DNA from: Branchiostoma belcheri
Taxonomy: Eukaryota; Chordata; Leptocardii; Amphioxiformes; Branchiostomatidae
Assembly (NCBI RefSeq): GCF_001625305.1
Contig: NW_017802491.1
Location: 1,962,438-2,026,437 of the forward strand
Direction: 5' to 3'
DNA: 64,000 bases
The position numbers and the translations under genes were made by a program. The stretch's first letter is position 1; each line of letters opens with the position of its first letter. Positions 12,110 through 23,366 of the stretch are shown here, in pieces. The notes under the pieces are model-generated. The model ran no database searches. It was not told where the DNA came from and was given only the letters and a program-made list of their open reading frames with translations.

Positions 12110-13433
12110 ATGCTGCCTATTTCAGTGCTACCGACAGACCAGAATGAATCAGACGAGGCCAAGAGAAGACGACTTAAACGATGCATCTTGGCGATGGCGT
12201 TCGTCTTGTTCTCTGTCTTGGTGATTTTGGTATACCGATATTCCATCATAGCGTCACAAGTTATGGTGGGTGTCGCCACGCCACTGTTCATGGGCGCGAT
12301 CCTGTTCCAGTGTTGTTGTCGCACAGGGGCTCCTCACCGGCCGGGTACCGGGGAACAGTGTGCCGCAGATCCAGAGCTAGAGAGCGGCAGTGGATTTGAA
12401 CAGCCGTCAACGACACTGCTGGGGTACGTGGACTCGATTTTTGGTCGATGTGTATATCGTTCTGGTCAGAGAAGCTTATGATTTATTTATTTTGTTTGTG
12501 TCCTATTTTGGATCTGGTTGAACTACGTGCCAAGGTGTAATTGTTGTTATTGTGTGTTAATGAGGTTACCTTCACAAGTTCTACTTTTGTTTGCTTTAAA
12601 GCAGGTGGAAAAGTTAGTTGACACTAATTGCAATATAAATATTCTAAACGTAAGAGAACGCTTAATGAACTCTTTCTCCTCGTCTTGCAATTGTTCGCTA
12701 CAATACTAGTGTCTTTAAAAAAGTAACATTTCCAGTTTATCTTCTTCACCGTTTCTTCTTGTCCTAATGTTTCAGCACCTTATCCTGGCTAAATCTGTTG
12801 TTTATTTTTTCAATCATCATGTAGTACATAACATTGTTTACAAACCTTGTAAGTAGTTACATGGTCATCTTGACGGCCTTGTCTTCGGCCTTGGAGTAAT
12901 TCACCCTCGTCTTGGCTCTTCTGGTGTAAAGTAAACACTGCAAATTCCTTGGGGCGGATCAAGGAGATTTGTGGACATGTGGTGAATTCTTTTGGTACAA
13001 CTACAATGGTTCTTTTTTTTCTTTTCTGTTTAATGCGTTGTCAATTTTTTCCGACGCATATTTGTTTCTCAGGCCCCTGGCCCTCTATACGTTACGTACT
13101 TTTTTTCTTGGGGTGATTTCCGTTCTTTTTGTTTTAATTTTGTCATATTGTATTGTTGACAGGTATGGTGACCCACAGGCTACCTTACCACCTTACACAC
13201 GCGTGGAAGAGGAGCCTCCTCAGTATGATGTCATCTACAGTGACGGACAGACTGTGCCTATTCTGGATCCAGCAGTCTCGTACCCAGGGACAGCACTACA
13301 ACTGCCACCCTCGTACCCAGAAACCCCATGTGCGGAACAACCGATGCAGTACCCACAAAATTCCGACAGGGGCACCACCGACCAGTCAGTCCCCCCACCG
13401 CCCTATGAGGAGGCGATAACATCCGTAAAATGA
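12110..13433 (+). CDS. U4: two-pass membrane protein with PPxY tail
   Basis: Exons 12110-12423 and 13163-13433, phase-2 intron (GG|GTACGT ... CAG|G); 194 residues. The ATG at 12110 aligns with the short leaders of U3; an in-frame ATG further upstream at 12071 is possible. A basic cluster 'KRRRLKR' precedes hydrophobic segments at about 25-42 and 47-67, joined by 'YRYSIIASQ' (U3 has 'MSRVSMIAGQ'). The second segment runs into 'FQCCCR'. The tail has the most Pro-Tyr motifs in the cluster: LPPY, 'EPPQYDV', 'LPPSYPE' and a final 'PPPPYEEAI'. Reading on past the exon-1 donor gives a false stop at 12481, so splicing is required. Confidence 0.78.
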
Positions 13434-14897
13434 TGATAATTTATGTCGACGCCAAGCAACGTACTAAAGAAATGACATCTATTTCTATATAAGACAATGT
13501 AGAAAGATTGCTGTCAAAATATCGCACAATTCAAGGTTATTATATTCCTCAGGAAAAGTATGTTATGTACAAAGTTTCAAAGTTTGGTTGAACACATCAA
13601 AATCATTTCCCACCAACTGGTATCTCCTAACACTTCTTGTAATCGCACAATTAAGTAATGGTGCCGAGTATACGTAAGCAGCGTTGGTGTCAGTTAACCG
13701 TTGACAATTTTTTTTTAATGTACTAGGATATAAACATGCATCAGCAGAATGATGCAGCTGTTGAATGGACGTACCGACTAGGTTTGGATGGGTATGAATG
13801 ATATATACGATTTTTCAGAGGCTCCCATCGCATCACCAAAAGATGTAGTTACTTGCTTAGTCACAAGAGGCCGTTGTTACAAAACAAAATACAGTTTTAT
13901 TGACAACCACATGCGCATAAATTGCTTTCACGTAATACACGACATCTTAACTTCAATATACAGCAAAGACTTTAGAGAGTTCTAAATTTTCTCTAAACAT
14001 TACTCGACCTGACAGAAAATAGAGACAATTCTTTCAATTACAGTCGAATTCTTAATGACCTTTCTTATAAGACAAAGTTGGTATAAGTACGTGCTTGCGC
14101 TTACAAATAGTCTGTCCTATAGGACGTTGGTCACATTGTATCTAAATGATGAACATTATCATTCGCACCTTGACGCAGATGAAACAATAGTATAACAGTG
14201 ATATGTTTTCACCTTGTTGCTTCAAATGCATTCGTTCGATAAGTATGTATATACACATGACAAAAGCGGTGCTTTAAAGACCATATGGCACCAAATAACA
14301 CTGAAGTACAACAGTTCCTGAAAATAGTCAAACGTTAACGTGATAGGTATCATTGAAAGTCGCAAAGTGATCCATATTGCACGTAGAAATGTCAGACTTT
14401 CACTTGCAGGGACAAATATTAACCACTTTATACTTAGGGGAGTTATCAGCAGCCAATAATACAACAACATGACACCCTCCCCTTACAATATACAGCATAT
14501 CACACGTACAGTTCTGTATAAAGTTCGTGGGTCCCTTGGAGGGAATGGCTGCTAGAATAAAAGAAAAACTGCCATAAATCTTCCCAGACCGTCTGTATTA
14601 ATACAGCGTTTCAAATCCCAAGTCAAAAGGTTGGGTTCTCCAAGGTCGTTCTGCTCGCAGCGCACCGCTGCATGGCCTTCATAAGTAGCACCAGTGGGTG
14701 GGTGATAGTCTGTGGCGGGATTAGATTGTGTTCCTGAGGCGCCGGGATGGGCAATAAAAACGTGATGTTGTCTCACGGGGAAGATTGTCGGCGTGGAAAA
14801 TACCCACCATTCCGTGTAGGCGATCGCGATATTCATCAAGAAACAAAAGTGCGTACGTACGTACGGACGATTAACTGTACCGTCTCCCGGGCTCTGC
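13434..14897. other. Spacer between U4 and the TTAA element
   Basis: AT-rich intergenic sequence with 3' UTR of U4 at its start. No coding pattern, repeat boundary or RNA gene was recognised. Confidence 0.35.
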
Positions 14898-15092
14898 TTA
14901 AAGGGGAGGTCCAATACTTTCAGTTTTGGGGCCTTTCTACCCAAAATCCTATATGTAAATGGTGATTTACTAGTTTCTGCCAACCCCGCACATATTTGCC
15001 GTGATATCTGACCCGCTCGATGTTTCGCGGCTAGCGCCAGATTGTCCGCTAGGCGGCGCTGCGACTGGATCTGTGACGTAAAAGGTTTCATT
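14898..15092 (+). repeat. Left terminal inverted repeat of the TTAA element
   Basis: Pairs with 15674-15868 in inverse orientation. It begins TTAAAGGGGAGGTCC and ends just after 'GTAAAAGGTTTCATT', where the two arms diverge sharply. Confidence 0.8.
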
Positions 15093-15113
15093 CTGCTACT
15101 AGCGTAAACAACA

Positions 15114-15538
15114 ATGGCGGGCGTGCAACCCTTCCGTTTTTAGCCACAGACGGACAGTAGTGGTGACTCTGACCCCGATCCAGGCGATGAGAACGTTTGG
15201 GATGGAGGTGATGTGGAGACAGAGGGTTGGAGAACCGGGATTGGTGCCGGTGTGGAAACGAAGACAATAGAAACTGCCTGGAAATGCCCTCTGTACGGGA
15301 GAGTGTTTGTTGTCACGACCTGCCAGAGCTGACAGACACTGAAAAGAACGTCGGTACAGACCACCCATGCATTAGAAACCACCCTGACTTCGATCTGATT
15401 CTGCACCCGGCAAACCTCCGAACGTTGCTGATTTTTCGGTGGGATCTGATCCGGCAGGGCGTGCAGGAGCCTGTATCTAACAGGTCGGTACCGCGAATAC
15501 CGCAGTTTGTTTACATTGCAACTTACTCGACCCTTTGA
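15114..15538 (+). pseudogene. Broken ORF with P2X7 C-terminal ballast-like domain, inside the TTAA element
   Basis: An ATG at 15114 opens a frame interrupted by TAG at 15141-15143. The same frame then continues with an acidic stretch (SSGDSDPDPGDENVWDGG) to about 15220. A frameshift near 15220-15230 is needed to reach the conserved part, open from 15227: 'DWCRCGN', then 'MPSVRESVCCHDLPEL', then 'IRNHPDFDLILHPANLR' and 'FRWDLIRQG'. The spacing CxCG...C..MP...E..CC...HP.F resembles the Zn-binding cysteine-rich cytoplasmic domain of P2X7 receptors. That domain is known to occur on its own in many animal genomes, often in multicopy genes. The frame ends at 15538, before the final part of the domain. 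It is disabled by one nonsense change and one frameshift. Its link to the transposon is positional. Confidence 0.6.
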
Positions 15539-15673
15539 CGGATTTATTCATATCGACCGCCCATACGCCCAACAGAAAGGAATTGAGACTGACGTTCGCG
15601 TGAAGCATCCAGGCTCGAAATGGTCTGAACACACCCGCCAGTGGAAGCTCTTCTTGTGTACTAACTCTGTTCC

Positions 15674-15868
15674 AATGAAACCTTTTACGTCACAGATTCA
15701 GTCACAGCGCCGCCTAGCGGACAATCTGGCGCTAGCCGCGAAACATCGAGCGGGTCAGATATCACGGCAAATATGTGCGGGGTTGGCAGAAACCAATAAA
15801 TCACCATTTACAAATAGGATTTTGGGTAGAAAGGCCCCAAAACTGAAAGTATTGGACCTCCCCTTTAA
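15674..15868 (-). repeat. Right terminal inverted repeat of the TTAA element
   Basis: Reverse complement of 14898-15092 with a few substitutions. It ends ...GGACCTCCCCTTTAA. Confidence 0.8.
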
Positions 15869-16176
15869 GTTCAGCAATCAGTGCACTGAATCCGAAGGAC
15901 ATTCAAAGATGTGCGGATGCGGATGGGGTGCAACAATACAAATTGTGGCAACAGCGATTTTTGTTCATTCGTATATCCACAAAAAGAAGCAAGTCATAAT
16001 AATTCGTGGGATTGGGGCGTAATCCTTTGTATGAAACAACGACCACATCTCCCCTCCCCACATACATCATGGTACAGTCCATGACACGACATTGACTGTG
16101 TAAAGCTATTGTACACATAAAACATTTTTCAAAACACGTTTAAAATTTTTGGTAAAGATTTGTGATTGCACTAAGG

Positions 16177-18133
16177 TTATAAACTGGTCTGTCTGGCTTG
16201 TGTGGCTCTGACGACGTCCTCATAAGATGGCGGTGGCGGGAGGTCGTCTGGCGGGACAGTAAAGTTACTGAAGGATTCTGCCTGATCATGGTCGTCTTCT
16301 CTTCCGGGATATTTTGGCGGCGGCCCTCCTGGTCTGCCGTCATATTCGGGAGGCTCGTCATCAGTGAGAAACAAGGGGACAGCCGGTTGTCCAGCAAGGT
16401 CGGTTCTGAGGAGAAAATGCCAATGAATAAGTGATAAGTTTGCAGGCAGAGCTTTAGCGGGCCATGCCTTGTCTCTACTGGATAGATGCTTAAATATTTT
16501 TAAAGGCTCGCAGTGACTTATGGAGATGGGGATTGGATAGTCATCCTCGGGCAAAACATCGGAAACCACAGTTTCTTTCAACTCAGGAATAATCCACTCA
16601 AAGATGGAAAGAGCGGACGGGCAGTAATTTGTATCCACTCTTTTCTGGCCGCGGCTGGTACTGATGTTATCATCTTTCCAATCTAGAAGTACTTACTGCG
16701 GCTTAGTTGGCATGAAAGTCCAAGTGGAAGCTTGCCCTGAGCTATCAACTCACCAGAACTTCGGATACTGTAGACTACAGTGTACCTGATCACACATGCT
16801 TAGCTACAGGCAATTTGAGGTGAGGCAATTGAACTTTTTTTCGCAATAGTAGACTCCATCCGCGGCCGGCAATAGAATACAGATTAGATACAAGATGGAG
16901 GCAGAAATCTTTCACGCTAATTCTAAAAATCTAACGTGCAGTTGAGGAGTTGATTGACCCCCCCCCCCATTATCCACAACCATATAATGTGCATCGTTTG
17001 TATAATCTGAGTTTCATTATTGTTCTGAAACAGTATAAGGGGTTTACATAATATACGGATATCATCGGCAACGAATCGTTCACATTAATTGTGTTCTACT
17101 AGAAGTACCAATAGAGGGGGTGTTAGGACTTTCGCTCACAGAATTAAAATTCATATCTAACCACAAATTGTTGTTTTGATTGCGTGTATTCTTTGTGCGT
17201 TTATGTACCATCGTATCTTTTTTGTGTTTGATGACGGTTTTTAAATTTCACTATAACCTGACTGCGTCATCTTGTCTGTATTTCCTTCTAATTTGATTTA
17301 AAAAAATGAATCGTTTTTGGAAGCAGCGGAAGCGCCAGTCTGAGTAAGACTAGTGGCTCCCCGCTCAAGGCCATGCATCACTTGTTGCGAAGAATTATCA
17401 TCTCAAACCCATCAGGGAGTAACGCTGCATGTTACTTACATCTCTTGATAAATAGTCACATATTTACCCATTTTGCATGAAGGCCTATGCAGTATTTTGA
17501 AAAGCAGTATGTGGTTATATAGATGGTTGATTAATTCATTAATCACCAGTTTCCCATAATTACGACAGACTCATCCCCTTATCTCGCTACTATTCCTGGT
17601 TCACCCCTTGTCGGCTTGTCGGAAATGGATGCATACCGCGAGTGATGTACAACGGTCGAAATACATGTCAACAGGTAGAATATGCATGGATGCATGGCGC
17701 ATTTTCTGCCCGTGTTGGTGTATGTAGGAACGCCTTACCCTGACAAACACTGTTGAGACGATCCCGTCCTCTCGGCTCTGGAGGATGCTGGCGCTAATGA
17801 TGCTGAGGAGGCCGTGGTCAGCTGACCCTGCCCCATCTCCCGCCCTCTCCCGTCTTCTTCCCCCTTCCACTGGGCCATACTCAGACAACAGTTGACTCCC
17901 GTGGCGCCCAGTATGGCTAACAAGCCTATAGCTATCATTGTTTTCCCTCCCACGGCGGAGAAATTCTCCTTGAGTACGAATATTCCGCCGGTGAGGAGCA
18001 GTACGCCCATGAAGGACACACAGCCGGCCCATTGTCGCCGCACGTCGTTCCGCAGGGAAGGCGGGTCCTCCACGCCTCCCGTCAGGAGGGAGGACAGGTG
18101 ATAGTTCTGGAGGTAGGACGGGGGCGGCTCCAT
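16177..18133 (-). CDS. U5: two-pass membrane protein with N- and C-terminal PPxY motifs
   Basis: Minus strand; exon 1 is 17739-18133 and exon 2 is 16177-16405, with a phase-2 intron of 1333 bases; 207 residues. The start is the ATG at 18133, giving 'MEPPPSYLQNYHL', so a PPxY motif stands at the very N-terminus as well as in the tail. Membrane segments lie at about 36-53 and 62-82, the second ending 'VNCCLSM'. The tail has 'EPPEYDG', 'GPPPKYPG' and a final 'PPPPSYEDVV'. Its closest relative is U8 on the opposite strand: both share 'GGIFVLK', 'IGLLAILG/ALGLLAILG', 'NCCLSMA', and exon-1 ends with 'SSASLAPA'. U5 is the left outer gene of the inverted four-gene block. The exon 2 open frame runs upstream into the intron without a stop, so acceptor choice rests on the phase-2 rule and the CTCAG site. 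Confidence 0.78.
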
Positions 18134-18462
18134 TCTCACATCATCTCTCAACAGCCATCTAAATATTACTTTAAACAGGGTTCCATCTTCGCTTCACCAC
18201 CACAGATGTTGTTTTTCAGCTAGAATTACGTGCCTGAGCGTTGCGTCAGGGTGTCCGCTGCACAATATACCATGCGCCTGATATACTTATGCCTCATGTA
18301 GGTATCAATATTTCAGAGATCGCCGATTGCGTGCACTCGATATTCTTATACAGTATATCTAATCTAATAAAAAGCTCGTTTGTACACGCTCACTTCGCCA
18401 TCTGTGTGTAGCAGGTAACGTTATATGGCACTAAAAGACAGTGATTCAATAAAAATGGAATC

Positions 18463-18468
18463 TTTATT
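18463..18468 (-). terminator. Polyadenylation signal for U6
   Basis: AATAAA on the minus strand lies 828 bases past the U6 stop. It implies a long 3' UTR that contains the direct repeats and the assembly gap. Confidence 0.35.
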
Positions 18469-18848
18469 GACACAACAAATGTACAGTGACTCTCGTAACG
18501 ACATGAGGTTTTGTACAACTATACCTACAAACAAACACATGGATACAAATGATTAACTTACATACACGTGTATGATTAAATCAATATGTCTAGTTTAAGG
18601 TATAGAATTGATGAAGAAGGCTAGAATTTCTTTCATTTTATTACATATGACTTTTGGAGCAAATGAATTAGACTGGCCTTCATATTGACTGGCCAGCATA
18701 TCTATAACGTTATATAGTTTATAATATAACTTTTCAACTAGTAACACACACATAACTAATGAGTTACCCAAAATGTACATCTGGTATATAGTTATATACA
18801 CGTGGCCACGCCCAGGACAGCAACAATTATATACAGCGTACAAGTAAC

Positions 18849-19163
18849 GAAAATATCTGAATATTATTTGTTGTCTTTGTCTTCTAGCCTACGAAAAATG
18901 ATATTTACATCACAGTAGATTCTTAAAAATATATGAAGAGACGCATGGGTTTAACGCCGCATGCATTTCGAAGTGTGAGGTATGTCACATCTTGTTACAA
19001 ACATGTATAATCTGGCATGTGGTCACAAACATGTATAATATTACAGTAATGAAAATATATGAATTTTTTTGTTTTCTTCCTCTTCTAGCCTACGAGAAAT
19101 AATATGTACGTCACAGTAGATTTTCAAAAAAATGTGAAGAAACGCCGGGGGTTTTAAACGCCG
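18849..19163. repeat. Direct repeat, two copies of about 112 bp, period about 202 bp
   Basis: Copy 1 at 18849-18959 and copy 2 at 19051-19163 share 'CTTCTAGCCTACGA', 'CACAGTAGATT', 'GAAGA..ACGC' and end in TTAA(A)CGCCG. 'ACAAACATGTATAAT' also occurs twice between the copies. Copy 2 runs straight into the assembly gap, so more copies may be hidden there. Confidence 0.65.
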
Positions 19164-19257
19164 NNNNNNNNNNNNNNNNNNNNNNNNNNNNNNNNNNNNN
19201 NNNNNNNNNNNNNNNNNNNNNNNNNNNNNNNNNNNNNNNNNNNNNNNNNNNNNNNNN
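19164..19257. other. Assembly gap (94 N)
   Basis: A run of N directly after a direct repeat, in the presumed 3' UTR of U6. The repeat is a likely cause. The U6 coding sequence is not affected. Confidence 0.99.
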
Positions 19258-19295
19258 ATACTTGAGTAGATGATTGTACCCGACGTGTTTTATCT

Positions 19296-20307
19296 CTATG
19301 AGGATACAGCATCCTCGTAAGACGGAGGCGGCGGCTCGGGCTTGCCGGCTGCATCAGGGCGGACCGGCGGGGCGTCAGGCGGCGGTACGGCTGGGTACGT
19401 CTGAAACCGGGCTTCGTGGTAGGTGGGCAGATCAACCTGTAACGTATCGTCTCCTGCACTGTTACCCGTACCCGTGGCCCGGCCCGTGCCAGTGTTGGTG
19501 GGAGTAGCGCTCTCGGCATACAAGCTGATGGGGGGAATACATGTTGACAGATATATACGTTAATACACAGAAATTGCCTTCTCACATTACGGGCAAACTG
19601 AGATAGAGCACTTTTAGAACGTCTCAGAACTAGTTGTCTCTAATAAAAAAACTAGTAGTATCCAATCCAACACACATAACAGATGTATGCACTCTTTATT
19701 TCCTCACATCTATAACCTGTTGGGCGCTCTAGTTAACACCTAACACCCTCTAGTTTTGGGGGTAGCCCGGGGCAAACAGACAACCGTTCTAAACCTCCGG
19801 AGTTGTTTAGAAAATACCCGTTTGTACAATTGTCAGGAAACACTGTTGACAGGAAAGACAAATTTTCTGCAGAATGCTTCAAAATGGAACCAAGATATAA
19901 CAATAGTGAATTTCCATGCTTCAAGAAGTCAAGACATTATTCTCTATCTTAATTTGTTTTGACTAGATAACCATACAGGTGGCAATACTGTCTGTAGTGC
20001 TGACCTGCCCTTACTAAATAGTGAGGTAACACGATACGTACTTATGCATTGCTGCCGCCTCAGATCTCCGAAGTCTCTCTTGTCTCCTCTGCAGGGTCAC
20101 ATAACAGTTGAGCATGGCTACAGCAAACATGACCAGCAGGGCCAGTAGGACCAGGGACAGTCCCCAGAGGGAGGGGAGGGCGACACACAGCACCAAGCCG
20201 ACAAACAAGACAAGCACGGCCGAGATCAGCACGTAGCGAGCGTACTTTAGCCGCTTGTCGTCGTCCTCTGTTGGCGCGAAACAGCGCCACTGAATGATGG
20301 TGGACAT
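19296..20307 (-). CDS. U6: two-pass membrane protein with PPxY tail
   Basis: Minus strand; exon 1 is 20042-20307 and exon 2 is 19296-19524, phase-2 intron of 517 bases (AA|GTACGT ... CAG|C); 164 residues, the shortest in the cluster. The N-terminus holds 'EDDDKRLKYARYV', almost identical to U7 'EEDDKRLRYARYV'. Membrane segments lie at about 24-43 and 47-66, then 'LNCYVTL'. Exon 2 opens with 'LYAESATPTNTGTG' and carries 'DLPTYHEAR' and a final 'PPPPSYEDAVSS'; U7 has 'LYPETTAATSN', 'DLPTYREAR' and 'PPPPSYEDAVSN'. U6 and U7 are clear paralogues in head-to-head orientation. Exon 2 has no ATG of its own. Confidence 0.82.
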
Positions 20308-21041
20308 GGCTGACGTGGGTCCGAAACGGTGTCACGGCCGCCTTGCTGTTTTCCTCTCCCTACAGCCTTGTGTACATTGTCTCACATTGCAGTTCCAATG
20401 ATCATGGCATTGAACGGTCCACAATATCGCCTGCCTCACAACGTCTACAAGGGTGCTACAAAAAAAAGTAGTGAAATATTAGAAAAAGAAAGAGTTAACC
20501 GTAACTTAACGGGTAAGCTAGTACATAAACTGTGACTATAATGAGGAAGGGTACTGGTTCATTCCGTGCGCTATTTGTCACGGATGACTTATTGCAAAGG
20601 TTAATCGTACTGCACCTAGCTTACTTCACCTCAAAGCGCTGCTAGAATTGTAATAGCGCATTATACCTAAGCATGCCATGATCTATACGTATCAAAAAAA
20701 TGCGGTAGTGGACAGAATACCTAACCACGTAGCATGAAAAGGCCTTACTTTTATGGTTACCTAGCTGACACCTGTCCGTAAACAACGAACAGAACTGCGA
20801 TGTGAGACCACTCCGCTCGAACCCGGAAGCGCTTCACGGTTACAGAGGCTGTCCGACTTGAAGATCATTGAACAACATTCAGTCAAACTCAGTACGTCGC
20901 ACCAAATCCTTCTATTAATGTAAACCCGTCGACTCAACGTTAACTTACACTGCAGTTCTTACTCTACAGCACGAAGAAATGTGTTACTAACAGTGACAAC
21001 AGCACGACCAGTAACGTTGGTACAAAGTACAATGTCGTAAA
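20308..21041. promoter_or_regulatory. Divergent promoter region between U6 and U7
   Basis: Only 734 bases separate the start codons of two paralogues transcribed in opposite directions, so their promoters must lie here and may share elements. No TATA box was identified with confidence. Confidence 0.45.
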
Positions 21042-22424
21042 ATGATCGGATGGCGCACATTTCAGGCCTTAGAAGAAGACGACAAACGACTACGATACGC
21101 TCGCTACGTGTTCATCGCGGCAGTGGTATGGCTGGGCGTGGGTTTGGCGCTTGCGTTCAGTGTGGAACCCATGGCGATAGGCATAGTGTTGGCAGTGCTG
21201 CCGTTACCAGTCATAATCTGTTACCCGGTGTTCAACTGTTGTGTGAGCATTCAGAACGAAAACAGGAGACGGGCCAACCAACGGCGACCTGGGGTACCCC
21301 CTACCGCACTTCTCAAGTACGTATCCGAGTGTCAACACCTTTATATAATACATTGTACAGCCATTTACGTACACGAAGACAATGTGCCAAGAAAATATTG
21401 GTCTAAACATTACTGGTACTATTCTACATAACAGCCTTGTCAGACCAGCAACAGGTGAATTGATACTGAAGTTACGTGCATGTAGCAATAGTTTACGCGT
21501 TCATTTCTTTATCTGTTCATGAAGTTTCCGAAGGTATTTTGAATAAGGTGAAGGTTAAAAGTATGGAAAAAAAACAGTAACAGACATGACAATGATGCCA
21601 AACGTTAATTTGGGAAATAGCTCAGTTACCTAAGGTATTAGTACTAGCCAATAGCCGACTAGCTGGTGGGTGGAAGCTTAGAATAATTAGTAGGCAGACA
21701 CTGCCAGGCAGACAGGTTACTAAACTGTCACCAAATGCAAGAGCTTGGATATAGTGATCATGGATGTACATTTCAGTATACAAGTACAACGCAGACCACA
21801 TTAAACAACGATCCAGGATCCGCATACAAGTGAAGTCGGCTGACTTGGTATCTTTTATATCTCTGAAGTATAAGACGTTAGACGTAAAGCACATAAATTT
21901 TCTACAAAACCACAGTATCTTCGTTTGTTCAATCAAGTCTGTCATAAAAGTTTGTTGTTCCTCTGTTGTGTATGGGATTCTTTTGAATGTCATATTTTTG
22001 ACAAATGTGACTTACGTATATTGTAAGACATTTGCATACTAGGTAATGAAAAAACGGGTTAGCAAATATATGGGGCGTTCATTCACAAGTACTTCTTCAT
22101 GCTGTCTGTACTTTCAATCTGCGCTTAATTTGCAACCTATCGTTTCTTGTAAACCGGCGTATCGCCACATTTTACGTTCCCTTTTTCTGCAGCTTGTATC
22201 CCGAAACTACTGCTGCCACTTCGAATTCCAACACACCTTCCCGCCCAGGTACGAGTAATGGCGGACAGAACGCTACTTCACAAGGCGCCGACCTTCCCAC
22301 GTACCGCGAAGCTCGTTCCACTCAGCAGTACCCAGCCGTACCGCCGCAGGACGTCCCGCTAACCCGGCCTGATGCCGGGAACGAACCGCCTCCTCCATCT
22401 TACGAGGATGCTGTGTCAAATTAA
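21042..22424 (+). CDS. U7: two-pass membrane protein with PPxY tail
   Basis: Exons 21042-21316 and 22193-22424, phase-2 intron of 876 bases (AA|GTACGT ... CAG|C, the same junction as U6); 168 residues. The N-terminus is acidic/basic, 'EEDDKRLRYARYV'. Membrane segments lie at about 22-40 and 45-65, then 'FNCCVSI' and a basic Arg/Asn stretch. The tail has 'DLPTYREAR' and a final 'PPPPSYEDAV', two residues plus Ser-Asn from the end. U7 is the mirror partner of U6. AATAAA follows at 22527, about 100 bases after the stop. Confidence 0.83.
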
Positions 22425-22526
22425 AGTCGAACCTCTCAGGAATTGTCTTATTTTCATGGTGAGATCTAAAAGGCTTAGATGTGCTAATGGTATTCATTAG
22501 AATGCTACATGTATGGTGCTGGAGAA

Positions 22527-22532
22527 AATAAA
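22527..22532 (+). terminator. Polyadenylation signal for U7
   Basis: AATAAA lies 103 bases past the U7 stop codon. Confidence 0.5.
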
Positions 22533-23366
22533 TACTGTGTTTCCATATTTTCTGAGCATATGTCGCATTACAAATCTATTTGTATTCCTTGCTAGCATTA
22601 AAGAGTGGCAGTAGGCAAATAGACCTCTGCAGTCAATGACCCGTTCTGTTAGGTGTTTGAACATTCAAACGAACTTGTGCAGCCAAGCATTATACACCTC
22701 GCATTCAATTTGTAAGAAGAAGACGTAGCTTTGCAATTAGTTTTCTACACTTTTGTAATAAAAAGGAAATTAATTCGTTACACACCGCATTCATTTTAGC
22801 AATAAAATTGTGGTTTTGTATTTAATTTGCGACACATCGCATTCATTTTTGTTATAAAGAAATTGTGGTTTTGTAGGTAATTTGCCTTGTCCTCAATCTA
22901 TTACTTGTTCTTCCAAGTCAGCTTTGCCAATACAGATGATTGCAATTTTCTAGTGTAACATAAATGTATATAATGATGTAATTTCTATATGATGAACATA
23001 TGTACAAATTGCTACGTATAATCTAATCTGCGAATTCAAAGTGATTGCAGACTTAAATTTTATTTTATAAATCTATTTGCCTCAGTTGTACAGTGTTTGG
23101 ATTGCTACTGATTTCTGTGTTTACTATATTGTAGCCTACATGCATGCACCTTAAGGTTTTTCTTTGGCATATGTTGTCAGTCGGGGAACATTCTCGTACT
23201 TAGTATTCTGTGACTAAATACAGGCGTTTGATATATCGTGCTGAGGCCAGCCCGACGCAACGTACTTAAAAAAATCTCTTGCTCAACAACAACATCAGTG
23301 TGCATCCAGGCTCGACAAGGATGGGGTTCGGTTTGGAGTGATCCGGAGATTGTTTCGGGCGTAAAA

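Larger units (their letters stand above)
14898..15868. mobile_element. Cut-and-paste DNA transposon remnant with 195-bp inverted ends and TTAA flanks
   Basis: The first 195 bases (14898-15092) and the last 195 (15674-15868) are near-perfect reverse complements with only a few mismatches and no length difference. Both ends read TTAA followed by AGGGGAGGTCCAATA, and similarity stops within one base outside TTAA. That fits insertion into a TTAA target, which is typical of the Kolobok and piggyBac superfamilies. The 581-bp centre holds no transposase; it holds a broken ORF with P2X7-ballast-like cysteine motifs (separate entry). Two predicted ORFs of 170-180 codons across the arms are by-products of the inverted repeats, not genes. 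The element is probably non-autonomous. The superfamily is inferred from the TTAA alone. Confidence 0.75.

Noticed and set aside
12423..12481. U4 as a single-exon protein ending at 12481
   Set aside because: Family structure and the GG|GTACGT donor show that the exon ends at 12423; the continuation is intron and lacks the PPxY tail.
14552..15091. 179-codon ORF on minus and a partly identical 171-codon ORF on plus (15507-16022)
   Set aside because: The shared protein segment is simply the inverted end of the TTAA element read from each side; outside it the two ORFs have nothing in common.
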